64,000 nt of DNA from Erythrobacter litoralis (GCF_001719165.1 NZ_CP017057.1:2604001-2668000); one strand, 5' to 3'. Positions 1 to 9,843 are shown, counted from the stretch's first letter. Notes: generated by a model not told the origin, from the letters alone. Numbers and translations: made by a program.

Positions 1-2
1 GG

Positions 3-647
3 GAGGAACGTCTCGCCCCGCTGCTCGACGAGGTGCCCGCCGCCATGCCGTCGAGCGAGGTATGGCAGCGGATCGAGGCTCGGGTGACCGCTCTAAAGGC
101 CGTCAAGGCCGAGGCCGAGCTCGCGGGTGGCGGAGCTTCGGCGGCGAATGTCGTCGAATTGCAGGACCGCGTGCGCCGCTGGCAATGGACGGCCGGGCTG
201 ACCTCGCTCGCCGCGGCGGTTGCGCTCGCACTGCTCGTGTTCTCTCCCGATAATGCGCCCGCACCCGGCCCTGTTGCGCCAGAGCAAGCTCCCGCCCTTG
301 CCGAGGCCGATCCGTTGGTCGCGACCGTGCCGATCGGCGACACCGGCCTGCGGCTCGACGTGACCTACATCCCCGAAAGCGAGCGCATGGTCATCGCCGC
401 GATCGGACTTTCGGCCGACGGCGTGCATGACCACGAATTGTGGCTCGCCCCTCCGGACGGAGGCGACCTGCAATCTCTGGGCGTCGTGGCCCCGGGCGAG
501 ATCCGCAGCATGAAACTGCCTGAAACCATCGGTCGCAACCTCGCCGAAGGAGCGGGGCTGGTGCTCACCCGCGAACCGATCGGCGGCAAGCCCGAAGGCA
601 TGGACGCAGGACCTGTTGTCGCCCAGGGCTCCTTCACCGAAGTTTGA
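3..647 (+). CDS. Anti-sigma factor, RskA/anti-sigma-K C-terminal type (5' end outside window)
   Basis: The reading frame is open from the first bases (EERLAPLLDEVPAAM...), so the true start lies upstream and the GTG at 33 is internal. About 215 residues are visible. One membrane segment (ALALLVFSP region) separates a short cytoplasmic part from a periplasmic domain with features of RskA C-terminal domains: HELWLAP, GGDLQSLG, then LTREPIGGKPEG and GPVVAQGSF near the end. Family members hold an ECF sigma factor at the inner membrane until a signal arrives. The cognate sigma gene is expected just upstream, outside the window. The following fasciclin gene is a common neighbour of such pairs and may be a target; that link is inference. 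Confidence 0.8.
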   Translation, partial: EERLAPLLDEVPAAMPSSEVWQRIEARVTALKAVKAEAELAGGGASAANVVELQDRVRRWQWTAGLTSLAAAVALALLVFSPDNAPAPGPVAPEQAPALAEADPLVATVPIGDTGLRLDVTYIPESERMVIAAIGLSADGVHDHELWLAPPDGGDLQSLGVVAPGEIRSMKLPETIGRNLAEGAGLVLTREPIGGKPEGMDAGPVVAQGSFTEV

Positions 648-804
648 TCCGTTCCCGGCACGGCCGGGCGCGAATGAGACACACGGCATCGCGCAAATCC
701 CCGATTTTCCCGACGAATTCTCCGCTGGCCGCATCCGGTCCGCCCCCCGATGCGTAAATTCCGCGCAAGATCGGGAGGGCTTGCGCAAACAAGGAGAGTT
801 TCAC

Positions 805-1368
805 ATGCGCCATATCCCCAGCACGATCAAAGCCGCCGCTTTTGCGGCCGTCGCCTCGGCCACCGGCCTCGCCGCCGTGACTGCCGTCCCGGCCGCAGCC
901 GACCATCACATGGAAAAGGAAGCCGGCACGATCGTCGACATCGCCAAGAGCACCGGCATGCACGATACGCTAGTGCAGGCCGTAGTCGCCGCCGAGCTTG
1001 CCGAGACCCTATCCGGTCCCGGCCCGATCACCGTCTTCGCACCGGTGGACGATGCGTTTGCCGCGCTGCCGGACGGCACGGTCGAAACGCTGCTCAAGCC
1101 CGAAAACAAGGGTGCGCTGCAGGCAGTACTGACCTATCACGCGGTGGCGGGGAAAGTTACCAGCGCCGATCTCATGAACCTTATCCGCCAAAGCGGCGGC
1201 TCGGCCACGATCGAGACCGTCCAGGGCGGCACGCTCACCGCCATGCCGATGGGCGACAACATCGTCATCACCGACGCGCGCGGACGCCAGACCAAGGTCG
1301 TCAAGGCCAATGTCGAGGCCTCGAACGGCGTGGTCCATGTCACCGACGGCGTTTTCCTGCCCGGCTGA
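805..1368 (+). CDS. Secreted fasciclin (FAS1) domain protein
   Basis: Predicted 187-residue exported protein. The start at 805 is preferred over upstream in-frame codons because an AAGGAG ribosome site lies about 8 bases before it and a signal peptide follows directly, with likely cleavage after PAAA (about residue 32). The remainder is one FAS1 domain: GTIVDIAKS, then PGPITVFAPVDDAFAALP, LTYHAVAGKV and the closing VEASNGVVHVTDGVFLP. Bacterial FAS1 proteins are periplasmic or surface-associated and often linked to adhesion or stress. It follows an anti-sigma gene and is followed by an intrinsic terminator at 1433-1475. Confidence 0.9.
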   Translation: MRHIPSTIKAAAFAAVASATGLAAVTAVPAAADHHMEKEAGTIVDIAKSTGMHDTLVQAVVAAELAETLSGPGPITVFAPVDDAFAALPDGTVETLLKPENKGALQAVLTYHAVAGKVTSADLMNLIRQSGGSATIETVQGGTLTAMPMGDNIVITDARGRQTKVVKANVEASNGVVHVTDGVFLPG

Positions 1369-1432
1369 TCGACCGACCCGAAAGGCTTGCGTCGCCTCAC
1401 CCTTACCTCCCACCCGGGGCGACGCGGACCGC

Positions 1433-1475
1433 GCCCCGTCCGGCTTTTCCTCCAGGCCGGGCGGGGCCTTTTCGT
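1433..1475 (+). terminator. Intrinsic terminator after the fasciclin gene
   Basis: A GC-rich inverted repeat (arms 1433-1444 and 1456-1467, one G-T pair, 11-base loop) is followed by CTTTTCGTTT on the + strand. Position and orientation fit termination of the fasciclin transcript. Confidence 0.8.
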
Positions 1476-1634
1476 TTCGCAGCCGCGCCCGTGGCCGCAT
1501 CCGGAACCCCGAACCGCGCCGAGTGGTGGGAAGAGCGCGGCAGGGCGCCTAAGCAGGTCTGAACCCTTGCAGGGGCCCATGCATTGATAGGGAAAGGGTG
1601 GCGTTAGGCCGCCTGCCAACCCATACAAAGGACC

Positions 1635-1724
1635 ATTGCGATCTTGCTGCCCCTGACCGTCAAGACATTCTTCAACGCCGCGACCGTCGGCACAGTCTAC
1701 CTGATCGCCGACGCGGTCGTCTGA
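1635..1724 (+). CDS. Possible hydrophobic micropeptide between two terminators
   Basis: A short frame encoding about 27-30 residues (start TTG 1644 or ATT 1635, reading LLPLTVKTFFNAATVG then VYLIADAVV) follows an AAAGGA at 1627-1632. It lies in a stretch bounded by the terminator at 1433-1475 and a second + strand terminator at 1838-1878, so some + strand transcript probably begins in between. The peptide is hydrophobic and could be membrane-inserted. There is no recognised family and the start codon is not ATG, so this could equally be a non-coding RNA or chance. Confidence 0.2.
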   Translation: MAILLPLTVKTFFNAATVGTVYLIADAVV

Positions 1725-1837
1725 CGAACGGACAGGCGGCACGCCTCCACTGGTGAGCCGGAAAGCAGAAACGGAACGGACCAAAGGCGTCGTCCTGTTC
1801 CCCCCCCCTCCCCCCCCTGAGGGCGGCGCCGAATGCA

Positions 1838-1878
1838 GCCCCGTCCGGCCTGAACGGCCCGGGCGGGGTTGTTTTTTT
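1838..1878 (+). terminator. Intrinsic terminator, + strand
   Basis: A strong GC hairpin (arms 1838-1850 and 1856-1868, 5-base loop) is followed by TTG and seven T on the + strand. It is convergent with the racemase operon ending at 1899, but the T-tract side shows that it terminates + strand transcription, implying a short + transcript upstream for which no clear gene exists. Confidence 0.75.
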
Positions 1879-1898
1879 GCGTCGTCTTTGTGCTGTAG

Positions 1899-2588
1899 TC
1901 AGCCTAGGGCCCTGCGTGCCGCGGCTTCGGCGTGCAGCGCGGCGGTGTCGAACAAAGGGCGCGCGCTGTCTGCGGGGCCGATCAGCAGCGCGATTTCGGT
2001 GCAGCCGAGCACCACGCCCTCGGCCCCGCGTGAGGCGAGCCGTTCGATCGCCGCGCGATAGGCTGCGCGCGAGCTTTCGAGGAAAAGCCCTGCCACCAGT
2101 TCCTCGTAGATGACGCGGTGGATTTCGGCGCGATCCTCGGCCTCTGGCACAATGATCGTAAGCCCCGCAGCTTCGAGCCGCTCGCGATAGAACGCCTGCT
2201 CCATCGTGAAGGCGGTGCCGATTAGCGCGATCCGGTCGCACCCTGCCGCGCGGATCGCTTCGGCCGTTGGGTCGCAGATATGCAGCAGGTCGAGCCGCGT
2301 CGCCGCCTCGATCCGATCGGCAAGCTTGTGCATGGTGTTGGTGGCAAGGATGAGGAAATCGGCCCCTGCCGCTTCGAGCCGGCGTGCGCTTGCGGCCAAC
2401 ATCTCACCGAGTGCGTCCCAGTCACCTGGCCTCTGCAGCGGTTCCACCTCGCCGAAATCCATGCTCTCCATGACGATGCGCGCCGAATGGGGTGAGCCGA
2501 GGCGGTCGCGGACGGCGCGGTTGATGAGAGCATAATATTGCGCGGAGCTTTCCCAGCTCATCCCGCCGATCATGCCGATGGTGCGCAT
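1899..2588 (-). CDS. Aspartate/glutamate racemase family protein (YgeA-like)
   Basis: 229 residues, normal for cofactor-independent amino-acid racemases. N-terminal GMIGGMSWESS and FGEVEP are family hallmarks. The two catalytic positions are Thr83 (ATNTMHK) and Cys196 (GCTEI); a Thr/Cys pair instead of the usual Cys/Cys is known in E. coli YgeA and its relatives. Predicted cytosolic enzyme interconverting L- and D-amino acids of the Asp/Glu type; the exact substrate cannot be read from sequence. It is the last gene of a probable clpX - membrane protein - racemase transcription unit, 10 bases after its upstream neighbour. Confidence 0.88.
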   Translation of the reverse strand: MRTIGMIGGMSWESSAQYYALINRAVRDRLGSPHSARIVMESMDFGEVEPLQRPGDWDALGEMLAASARRLEAAGADFLILATNTMHKLADRIEAATRLDLLHICDPTAEAIRAAGCDRIALIGTAFTMEQAFYRERLEAAGLTIIVPEAEDRAEIHRVIYEELVAGLFLESSRAAYRAAIERLASRGAEGVVLGCTEIALLIGPADSARPLFDTAALHAEAAARRALG

Positions 2589-2598
2589 CAGGCGGCGG

Positions 2599-2943
2599 TC
2601 AGCGCAGCGAGCGATCCCAGCGCCGGGTAAGCCGCAGCGCGAAAATCTCGCTTATGAACATGGCGATCCCGGTTCCGACGACGACGATGGTGGGTTCTCC
2701 GCTCGCTGCCTCGCCCTCGACAAGGAGGGCGATGGCGATGGCAGCACCGGCGATGAACATCAACAACATCGGTGGGAGGAACAGCGCGAGCGGGCGCGGG
2801 TCGAGCCGGACGGGGCGTCCCGTCAGGCTGAACAGGCCGGGAAGGCGGTCGTGGTGGCGGGACTCGCGATCAGCGGCGAGCGCCACGCCCCAGCTTGCCA
2901 AAGAGAACGGCGCCGCCGTGGCAATCGGCAGCCCCGCCTCCAT
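2599..2943 (-). CDS. Small hypothetical membrane protein
   Basis: 114 residues with two hydrophobic segments, LALFLPPMLLMFIAGAAIA (about 53-72) and IVVVGTGIAMFISEIFAL (about 86-103), and a basic C-terminus. The LPGLFSLTGRPV stretch before the first segment loosely recalls DUF1648/SdpI-like proteins, but the match is too weak to name. The start codon lies one base after the clpX stop, so translation is probably coupled to clpX. Function unknown. Confidence 0.6.
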   Translation of the reverse strand: MEAGLPIATAAPFSLASWGVALAADRESRHHDRLPGLFSLTGRPVRLDPRPLALFLPPMLLMFIAGAAIAIALLVEGEAASGEPTIVVVGTGIAMFISEIFALRLTRRWDRSLR

Positions 2944-2944
2944 C

Positions 2945-4207
<1,263 letters not shown>

Positions 4208-4469
4208 TCCTGTCGTCCTGGGCGCCGCACGCGAAAGCGGTTCTTTGCGTGAGGATTCGCCGAGTGTATCTGTCCGCGCGCATGAATCAACACATGCGGC
4301 GATGATTTTGCATCCACACAGGTGGAGTTAATCCGCACGGAGCCGCACCAATGGCATGGCGTCCGCCTGTGCGTGCCAGGGCGGAACGCGTCTCCGCCCT
4401 TTCGTTCATGTCCCCGCCCTGCGGCGCCTGTCGTCGCGCCGCGACGCGGAGTGAGGGAGCGACTCCGGC

Positions 4470-5174
4470 TTATTCCGGAGCGCCGCCCGAGCCTTCCGCG
4501 TCGCCCTCTTCCTCGGATTCGGGGCGGGTTTCGAAGACCTTGTCTACAATCCCGAACTTCTGCGCTTCCTCGGCTTCGAGGAAAGTGTCGCGATCCATCG
4601 CCCTCTCGATCTCGTCGAGGCTCTGCCCCGTATACTTGACATAGAGGTCGTTCATCCGCGCCTTGATGCGCAATATCTCGCGCGCCTGAATCTCGATGTC
4701 GGAGGCCATGCCGCGCGCGCCCCCCGACGGCTGGTGGACCATGATCCGCGCATTGGGAAGCGCGATCCGCATGCCCGGTTCGCCCGCCGCCAGCAGGAAA
4801 CTGCCCATCGAGGCGGCCTGACCCATGCACACGGTCGAGACCCGCGGCTTGATGTACTGCATTGTGTCGTGGATCGCCATGCCGGCCGTCACCACCCCGC
4901 CGGGCGAGTTGATGTACATGCTGATCGGCTTCGAGGGGTTCTCGCTTTCGAGGAACAGCAGCTGGGCGGTGATGAGCGAGGCCATCCCGTCTTCCACCTG
5001 ACCGGTAACGAAGACGATTCGCTCGCGCAGCAGGCGCGAGAAGATGTCGAAGCTGCGTTCGCCCCGGCTGGTCTGCTCCACCACGACGGGCACGAGCGCA
5101 CCGGTCAGCGGATCGCGCGTGAATTGGCCCTGAGTGCCGAAGGTTTCGCCCTTGTCGCCGAGCAGATCGATCAT
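4470..5174 (-). CDS. clpP: ATP-dependent Clp protease proteolytic subunit ClpP
   Basis: 234 residues. The serine-protease triad is complete: Ser122 in GQAASMGS, His147 in MVHQPSGG and Asp196 in MDRDTF, offset by 25 from E. coli numbering because of a longer N-terminus. The C-terminal tail is acidic (about the last 20 residues, rich in E/G). ClpP forms a 14-subunit chamber that degrades substrates delivered by ClpX, encoded downstream. A 260-base spacer separates the two genes. tig is the next gene upstream on the same strand but is split off by a convergent amidase gene. Confidence 0.97.
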   Translation of the reverse strand: MIDLLGDKGETFGTQGQFTRDPLTGALVPVVVEQTSRGERSFDIFSRLLRERIVFVTGQVEDGMASLITAQLLFLESENPSKPISMYINSPGGVVTAGMAIHDTMQYIKPRVSTVCMGQAASMGSFLLAAGEPGMRIALPNARIMVHQPSGGARGMASDIEIQAREILRIKARMNDLYVKYTGQSLDEIERAMDRDTFLEAEEAQKFGIVDKVFETRPESEEEGDAEGSGGAPE

Positions 5175-5318
5175 CGTCGTGAAGTCCTTCCCTTTGTTCC
5201 GGCCTCGCTATGTCGGAGTGTGGGGGGCAATTTCAAGGGGTTTGACCACGCGCCCTTCCGAAACTTCGTGTCCGAAATGGTCTTGCCCGCACACGCGATC
5301 CGGGCAATCCATGGATCC

Positions 5319-6830
5319 ATGCGCTCCAGGACCCTGTTTTCGCTCGCCGCGCTCTGCGCTTTTGCCGTCGCTCCGATGTCTTTGGCCCAGCGCGGCCCCA
5401 CCCCCGATTTCGACGCGCTCGGCGATATCGGCGCGCGTGTGGAGCGGATCAGGCAGTATGATGACGGCCCCGAAGGCATCAATGCGGTAATCGCCTATTC
5501 GCACACGGCCGGATTCAAGGCGCGCGATCAGGTCGGGGTCGGCCTCCTGAAAGGCCGCAGTGTCCTGGTGAAGGACAATATCGAGACCGAGGAATGGCCG
5601 ACCACCGCCGGCAGCCTCGCGCTGGCGGAGAATTTCACTCGCCGCGATGCGCCGCTGATCGCAAACCTGCGCCGCAATGGCGGTGTCGTGCTGGGCAAGA
5701 CCAACCTGTCCGAATGGGCGAACATCCGCTCGGATTTCTCGACCAGCGGGTGGAGCGCGGTGGGCGGGCTCACCCGCAATCCTCACGCCATCGACCGTAA
5801 CGCCTGCGGCTCGTCCTCGGGTAGCGGCGCGGCGGTGGCGGCGGGCATGGCCTGGGGCGCAATCGGGACCGAAACCAATGGCTCGATCACCTGCCCGGCC
5901 AGCGTCAACGGCATTGTCGGCTTCAAGCCGAGCGTCGGCCTCGTCAGCCGAACCCATGTTGTGCCGATCTCCTCGACGCAGGACACGGCCGGGCCGATGA
6001 CGCGCACCGTCCACGACGCAGCGCTGCTGCTTTCGGCCATTGCGGGCGAGGACCCGGCCGATCCGGTGACTTTGGATGCGGTGCGAACCTACGATTACAC
6101 CGATGGTCTTATCGACCATTCGCTGGAAAGCGTGCGGATCGGAGTGATGCGGCAGCAACTCGGCAGCCGCGCCGATGTACGCGAGGTGTTCGAGCGTGCG
6201 CTTGCCGACATGGAAGCGGCGGGCGCAGTGCTGGTCGATATCGAATTCGAACCCGACCCGCAGATGTATCGCGACAGCTTCACCGTGCTGAAATTCGAAC
6301 TGCGCGAGGAGATGAGCCGCTATCTCGCCTCGATCCCGCAATTCGAAAGCGGACGGACGCCCCGCAGTCTTGCCGATCTGATCGCCTTCAACAGGTCCAA
6401 TGCCGGGAGCGAAATGCGCTGGTTCGGGCAGGACATCTTCCTCGAAGCCGAAGCGACCACCGATCGCGAAGCCTATGAGAAAGCGCGCGCGAATGCCCTT
6501 CGGATCGCCGGGCCGGAAACGCTCGACAAGCTCTTGGCGGAGCATGATGTGGCGGTACTCATCGCCCCCACGCGCGGTCCGGCCTGGACGAGCGACCTCG
6601 TCAACGGCGATAATTTCGGCGGCTCGATCGGTTTCGGCAGCCCGGCGGCGATCGCGGGCTATCCGCATCTCACCGTGCCGATGGGGGCGGTAGAACGGCT
6701 CCCGGTCGGGATCAGCTTCATCGGGCCGAAATGGGCCGATCACGAGGTTCTCAAAACGGGCGCCGCATATGAAAGAGCGCGGACAGCAGTGCTGCCCGCG
6801 CCCTCATTCAAACGCTGGTCGGCCGACTAA
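5319..6830 (+). CDS. Secreted amidase (amidase signature family)
   Basis: 503 residues from the chosen ATG, which is followed by a clear signal peptide ending SLAQ (about residue 24); longer in-frame starts run back into the antisense of clpP. The amidase signature Ser-cisSer-Lys triad is present: Lys85 in VLVKDN, the GSSSGSG loop about 164-170 and Ser189 in ETNGSI. Family members hydrolyse C-N amide bonds of varied substrates; export suggests a periplasmic substrate, and the target is unknown. The gene lies on the opposite strand between tig and clpP, which are usually adjacent. Confidence 0.88.
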   Translation: MRSRTLFSLAALCAFAVAPMSLAQRGPTPDFDALGDIGARVERIRQYDDGPEGINAVIAYSHTAGFKARDQVGVGLLKGRSVLVKDNIETEEWPTTAGSLALAENFTRRDAPLIANLRRNGGVVLGKTNLSEWANIRSDFSTSGWSAVGGLTRNPHAIDRNACGSSSGSGAAVAAGMAWGAIGTETNGSITCPASVNGIVGFKPSVGLVSRTHVVPISSTQDTAGPMTRTVHDAALLLSAIAGEDPADPVTLDAVRTYDYTDGLIDHSLESVRIGVMRQQLGSRADVREVFERALADMEAAGAVLVDIEFEPDPQMYRDSFTVLKFELREEMSRYLASIPQFESGRTPRSLADLIAFNRSNAGSEMRWFGQDIFLEAEATTDREAYEKARANALRIAGPETLDKLLAEHDVAVLIAPTRGPAWTSDLVNGDNFGGSIGFGSPAAIAGYPHLTVPMGAVERLPVGISFIGPKWADHEVLKTGAAYERARTAVLPAPSFKRWSAD

Positions 6831-6843
6831 CCGGCCGCCAAGG

Positions 6844-8463
6844 TCAGTCCTTCGAAGCGGTCTTCTTAGCCGGAGCCTTCTTGGCCGCCGGCTTCTTGGC
6901 GGCGGCGGCCTTCTTGGGCGCTGCCTTCTTGGCGGCAGGCTTTTCGCCCTCGCCCTCGGCTTCAGCTTTCTTGGCGGGGGCCTTCTTGGCGGGAGTCTTC
7001 TTGGCCGCAGGCTTCTTTTCCTCGCCCGCGTCGGCTGCCTTCTTCGTCGCCGCAGCCTTCTTGGGAGCCGCCTTCTTCGCCGGAGCCTTCTTCTTCGGCT
7101 CGGCCTTGGCCTTTTCCTTTTCCGCCTCGACGTCCTCATCCGCCTCGATGGCGGCCTGCAGTTCGTCCTGTGTGACTTCGCGCTCGGTCACTTCGGCCTT
7201 GTCGAACAGGAAGTCGACGACCTTGTCCTCATAAAGCGGCGCGCGCAGCTGGGCAGCGGCCATCGGCTCCTGCTGGATGTACTGGACGAAGCGCTCGCGG
7301 TCCTCCTCACGATACTGCGAGGCGGCCTGCTGGATCAGCATCGACATTTCCTGGCTGGTGATCTCGACACCATTCGCCTGGCCGATCTCGGACAGCAGCA
7401 GGCCGAGCCGCACGCGGCGTTCGGCGATCGCCTTGTAGTCGTCCTTCTCTTCCTCGATCTGCTTCAGAGCGGCCTCGGGATCGTCCTCCTTCGCCGCTTC
7501 CTGCTGGAGCTGGGCCCAAATCTGCTCGAACTCGGCTTCGACCATGCCCTGCGGCACGGGGAAATCGTGGCCCGCGGCAAGCTGGTCGAGCAGCGCACGC
7601 TTCATCTGGGTGCGGGTGAGCCCGGCGGTCTGCTGTTCGAGCTGGCCGCGCATCAGTTCCTTGAGCTTGTCCAAGCTGTCGAGACCCAGGTTCTTGGCGA
7701 AATCTTCGTCGACCTTGGTCTCGCTCTCGACCTTTACGGCCTTCACGGTGATGTCGAAGGTCACTTCCTTGCCGGCGAGATGCTCGGCCTGGTATTCCTC
7801 CGGGAAGGTAACGGTGATCGTCTTTTCCTGGCCCGTCTTCACGCCGACCAGCTGTTCCTCGAAACCGGGGATGAACGTGCCCGACCCGAGCACCAGAGGC
7901 GCATCCTCGGCAGCGCCGCCTTCAAAGGGTTCGCCATCCAGCTTGCCGACGAAATCGATCACGACCTGGTCGCCCTCGGCCGCCTTCTTCGTCTTGGCGG
8001 CGTCCTTGTAGCTCTTGTTCTGGCCAGCAATGCCCTCGATCGCTTCCATCACCTGTTCGTCCGTCACCGGCACGACCAGCTTTTCGAGCTTGAGCCCATC
8101 GGTCTTCGGCGGCTCGATCAAGGGCAGCACTTCGAGTTCGACCGTGACCTCGGCGTCCTTGCCCTCGTCATAATCCTCGCCGAGCGAGATGGCAGGCTGC
8201 ATCGCCGGGCGCAGTTCCTCCGAGCGGATCAGCTCGTCTACCGAATCGCGGATCGTGTCGTTGACGACCTGCGCGTGGAGCTGTTCGCCATGCATCTTCT
8301 TGACGAGATTGGCCGGGACCTTGCCCGGGCGAAAGCCGGGCATGCGCACCTGCGGCGCGATCTTCTTGATCTCGGCGTCGATCTTGGCCGCGATGTCGGC
8401 GGCGGGGATCGTGATCACATAGCCGCGCTTGAGGCCTTCATTGGTGGTCTGCTTGGTCTGCAT
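6844..8463 (-). CDS. tig: Trigger factor with a long Lys/Ala/Pro-rich C-terminal tail
   Basis: 539 residues from MQTKQTTNEG; a longer in-frame start runs towards the tRNA gene and is unlikely. The N-terminal ribosome-binding loop GFRPGKVP (43-50), a central FKBP-like PPIase domain (DQVVIDFVGKLDGEPFEGG ... GFEEQL) and the helical chaperone arms are normal. Residues about 448-539 add a repetitive AKK/PAK-rich, H1-histone-like tail roughly 90 residues long that E. coli Tig lacks. Trigger factor binds at the ribosome exit tunnel and assists folding of nascent chains. The tail should be disordered and strongly basic; what it binds is unknown. Confidence 0.95.
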   Translation of the reverse strand: MQTKQTTNEGLKRGYVITIPAADIAAKIDAEIKKIAPQVRMPGFRPGKVPANLVKKMHGEQLHAQVVNDTIRDSVDELIRSEELRPAMQPAISLGEDYDEGKDAEVTVELEVLPLIEPPKTDGLKLEKLVVPVTDEQVMEAIEGIAGQNKSYKDAAKTKKAAEGDQVVIDFVGKLDGEPFEGGAAEDAPLVLGSGTFIPGFEEQLVGVKTGQEKTITVTFPEEYQAEHLAGKEVTFDITVKAVKVESETKVDEDFAKNLGLDSLDKLKELMRGQLEQQTAGLTRTQMKRALLDQLAAGHDFPVPQGMVEAEFEQIWAQLQQEAAKEDDPEAALKQIEEEKDDYKAIAERRVRLGLLLSEIGQANGVEITSQEMSMLIQQAASQYREEDRERFVQYIQQEPMAAAQLRAPLYEDKVVDFLFDKAEVTEREVTQDELQAAIEADEDVEAEKEKAKAEPKKKAPAKKAAPKKAAATKKAADAGEEKKPAAKKTPAKKAPAKKAEAEGEGEKPAAKKAAPKKAAAAKKPAAKKAPAKKTASKD

Positions 8464-8521
8464 GGGGTCGGTATCGAAGCCTTCTAGAGCAAAACGTGAA
8501 TGCGGCGGGCGCGGGGCGAAC

Positions 8522-8606
8522 TGGTGCGGGCGAAGGGACTCGAACCCCCACATCTTGCGATACCAGGACCTAAACCTGGCGCGTCTACCAGTTCCGCCAC
8601 GCCCGC
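8522..8606 (-). tRNA. tRNA-Leu (anticodon UAG)
   Basis: An 85-base gene including the encoded CCA (8522-8524). Acceptor arms GCGGGCG/CGCCCGC pair perfectly. The anticodon stem CCAGG/CCTGG encloses TTTAGGT, giving UAG for CUA codons. A long variable arm and the GGTTCGAGTCC T-arm are present. It lies 58 bases upstream of tig on the same strand. Confidence 0.96.
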
Positions 8607-8870
8607 GAGCCTGAACGAAGCCGCGCGGGAAACCGTCCGGTCCCCCGCGCGTATCAGCGCGCCTCTATATCTTGCCGGTCGAAAGGGCAAGCTTTGAGGA
8701 TCCGAAGGGTCGGGGAGCTGCCGGACTGCATCGGGAAACCCCTCGGTAAAGACACGTTAGGATTATCCGGTTTTCCCTTTTGACCAAAATCCCGCTCTAA
8801 CGCCTGAGAGTTGCGCCGGTTATTGGACGGGTCCCGGTCTTCGCAGCCTCAAGCAAAGCAGGGGACACCG

Positions 8871-9097
8871 TTGAAACAGGAAGTGATCGACGCAATCGGG
8901 GAACTCTCCCCCACCGGTTCAGGCTTGTCGGAACGGATTGGCGCTGCCCGTCAGTGCATGGTGTGCAAGCTCGATGGCAATGACAGCCCCGGGGTTCGCA
9001 GTTCGACTTCAGCGACAGGTTCGCCGAATGCGGGGCCGGCAGCCCAGTCTATTCGGCGACGCTGGCCGACCATGTTTCCGACCAGGCTAAGGATTAG
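8871..9097 (+). pseudogene. Small gene broken by a frameshift (about 75 residues if restored)
   Basis: A TTG start with AGGGG ahead opens a frame reading KQEVIDAIGELSP ... CMVCKLDGNDSP; from about 8985-8995 the protein-like frame continues one register away (GSQFDFSDRFAECG ... LADHVSDQAKD) to a TAG at 9095-9097. The change of register falls in a CCCCGGGG run. Both halves have good codon bias, so this looks like one cysteine-containing small protein with a single-base change or a sequencing error. No family recognised. Confidence 0.4.
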
Positions 9098-9231
9098 GCC
9101 ATCCCGCTCGTGCCGCGCGCGGCATTGCGGCACGGGGTCGCCTGGTCTCGTCCGGTTTGCCGCGGATAGGGCGCCTCGCGTGGAACAATCGCCAGCGCGG
9201 CTCGCTTGATTTGGCAAAGGAGAATGCCGTC

Positions 9232-9477
9232 ATGGCCGATGAAAGCCGTCCCGATCCGAAGACCGCCCGCGACTATGACACGCCGAAGACGCCGGAGGGT
9301 ACGCCGCCCGTGATCCGCTCTGACGCCGATGCCAAGGAGCAGGAAAAAAGCAAGGGCACGGACGAGGAGGCGCGCGAGGAATTCGAGAAACGCCAGCGCA
9401 GGCGCGAGGACCAGGAAGGAGCGGGCGAGGAAGAACTCGATTCGATGCGCCCGGAAACCCTCTTCCCTCCCGATTGA
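9232..9477 (+). CDS. Small, highly charged hypothetical protein
   Basis: 81 residues, rich in Glu, Asp, Lys and Arg, with no hydrophobic segment and low complexity (DAKEQEKSKGTDEEAREEF). Probably disordered and cytosolic. The start is supported by an AAAGGAGA ribosome site. Upstream in-frame codons are poorly biased. Function unknown; similar short charged proteins are common in sphingomonads. Confidence 0.65.
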   Translation: MADESRPDPKTARDYDTPKTPEGTPPVIRSDADAKEQEKSKGTDEEAREEFEKRQRRREDQEGAGEEELDSMRPETLFPPD

Positions 9478-9531
9478 ACGCAGCATTGCATATTGTCAGC
9501 GCGCCCATGCGCGATTACGGGCGGCGCTGAC

Positions 9532-9843
9532 ATGACAGACGAAACCCCTCAACCCGCCGAAACCGCGCCCGGGCGCGACGTTCCGCCCGACCACCTCTCG
9601 GTCCATCCCAGCAGCCCGCACTTCAATGCCGAAGTGCTTCAGCGCGGCGTGGGCATCCGGTTCAAGGACCGCGTGCGCACCGACATCGAGGAATATTCGA
9701 TCTCCGAAGGCTGGGTCCGGGTGCAGGCGGGCAAGACGGTCGACCGCAAGGGCAATCCGCTCACGATCAAGCTCTCCGGCCCGGTCGAGGCATGGTTCGA
9801 GGATCTTGGCGAAGACCCGCCGGTTGCGAAGAAGGACGGCTGA
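9532..9843 (+). CDS. DUF3297 family protein
   Basis: 103 residues. After a proline-rich leader the conserved DUF3297 pattern runs from DHLSVHPSSPHFN through VLQRGVGIRFKDR and EEYSISEGWVRV to GNPLTIKLSGPVEAWF. The family is small, cytosolic and uncharacterised. It lies 59 bases upstream of der and may be co-transcribed with it. Confidence 0.85.
   Translation: MTDETPQPAETAPGRDVPPDHLSVHPSSPHFNAEVLQRGVGIRFKDRVRTDIEEYSISEGWVRVQAGKTVDRKGNPLTIKLSGPVEAWFEDLGEDPPVAKKDG

Noticed and set aside
33..647. GTG at 33 as a true start of the anti-sigma gene
   Set aside because: The frame is open and protein-like back to the first bases of the window, so the gene begins upstream.
4376..4410. Hairpin between clpP and clpX (AGGGCGGA/TCCGCCCT) as a terminator
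   Set aside because: No T-run on the - strand side; at most a weak attenuating structure.
6769..8487. 572-codon frame opposite tig
   Set aside because: Low-complexity Leu/Gly/Arg mirror of the Lys/Ala-rich trigger factor tail; not a protein-like sequence.
8985..8995. Programmed -1 frameshift site in the small gene at 8871
   Set aside because: The CCCCGGGG context does not fit a standard slippery heptamer and no downstream stimulatory structure is obvious; mutation or sequencing error is simpler.
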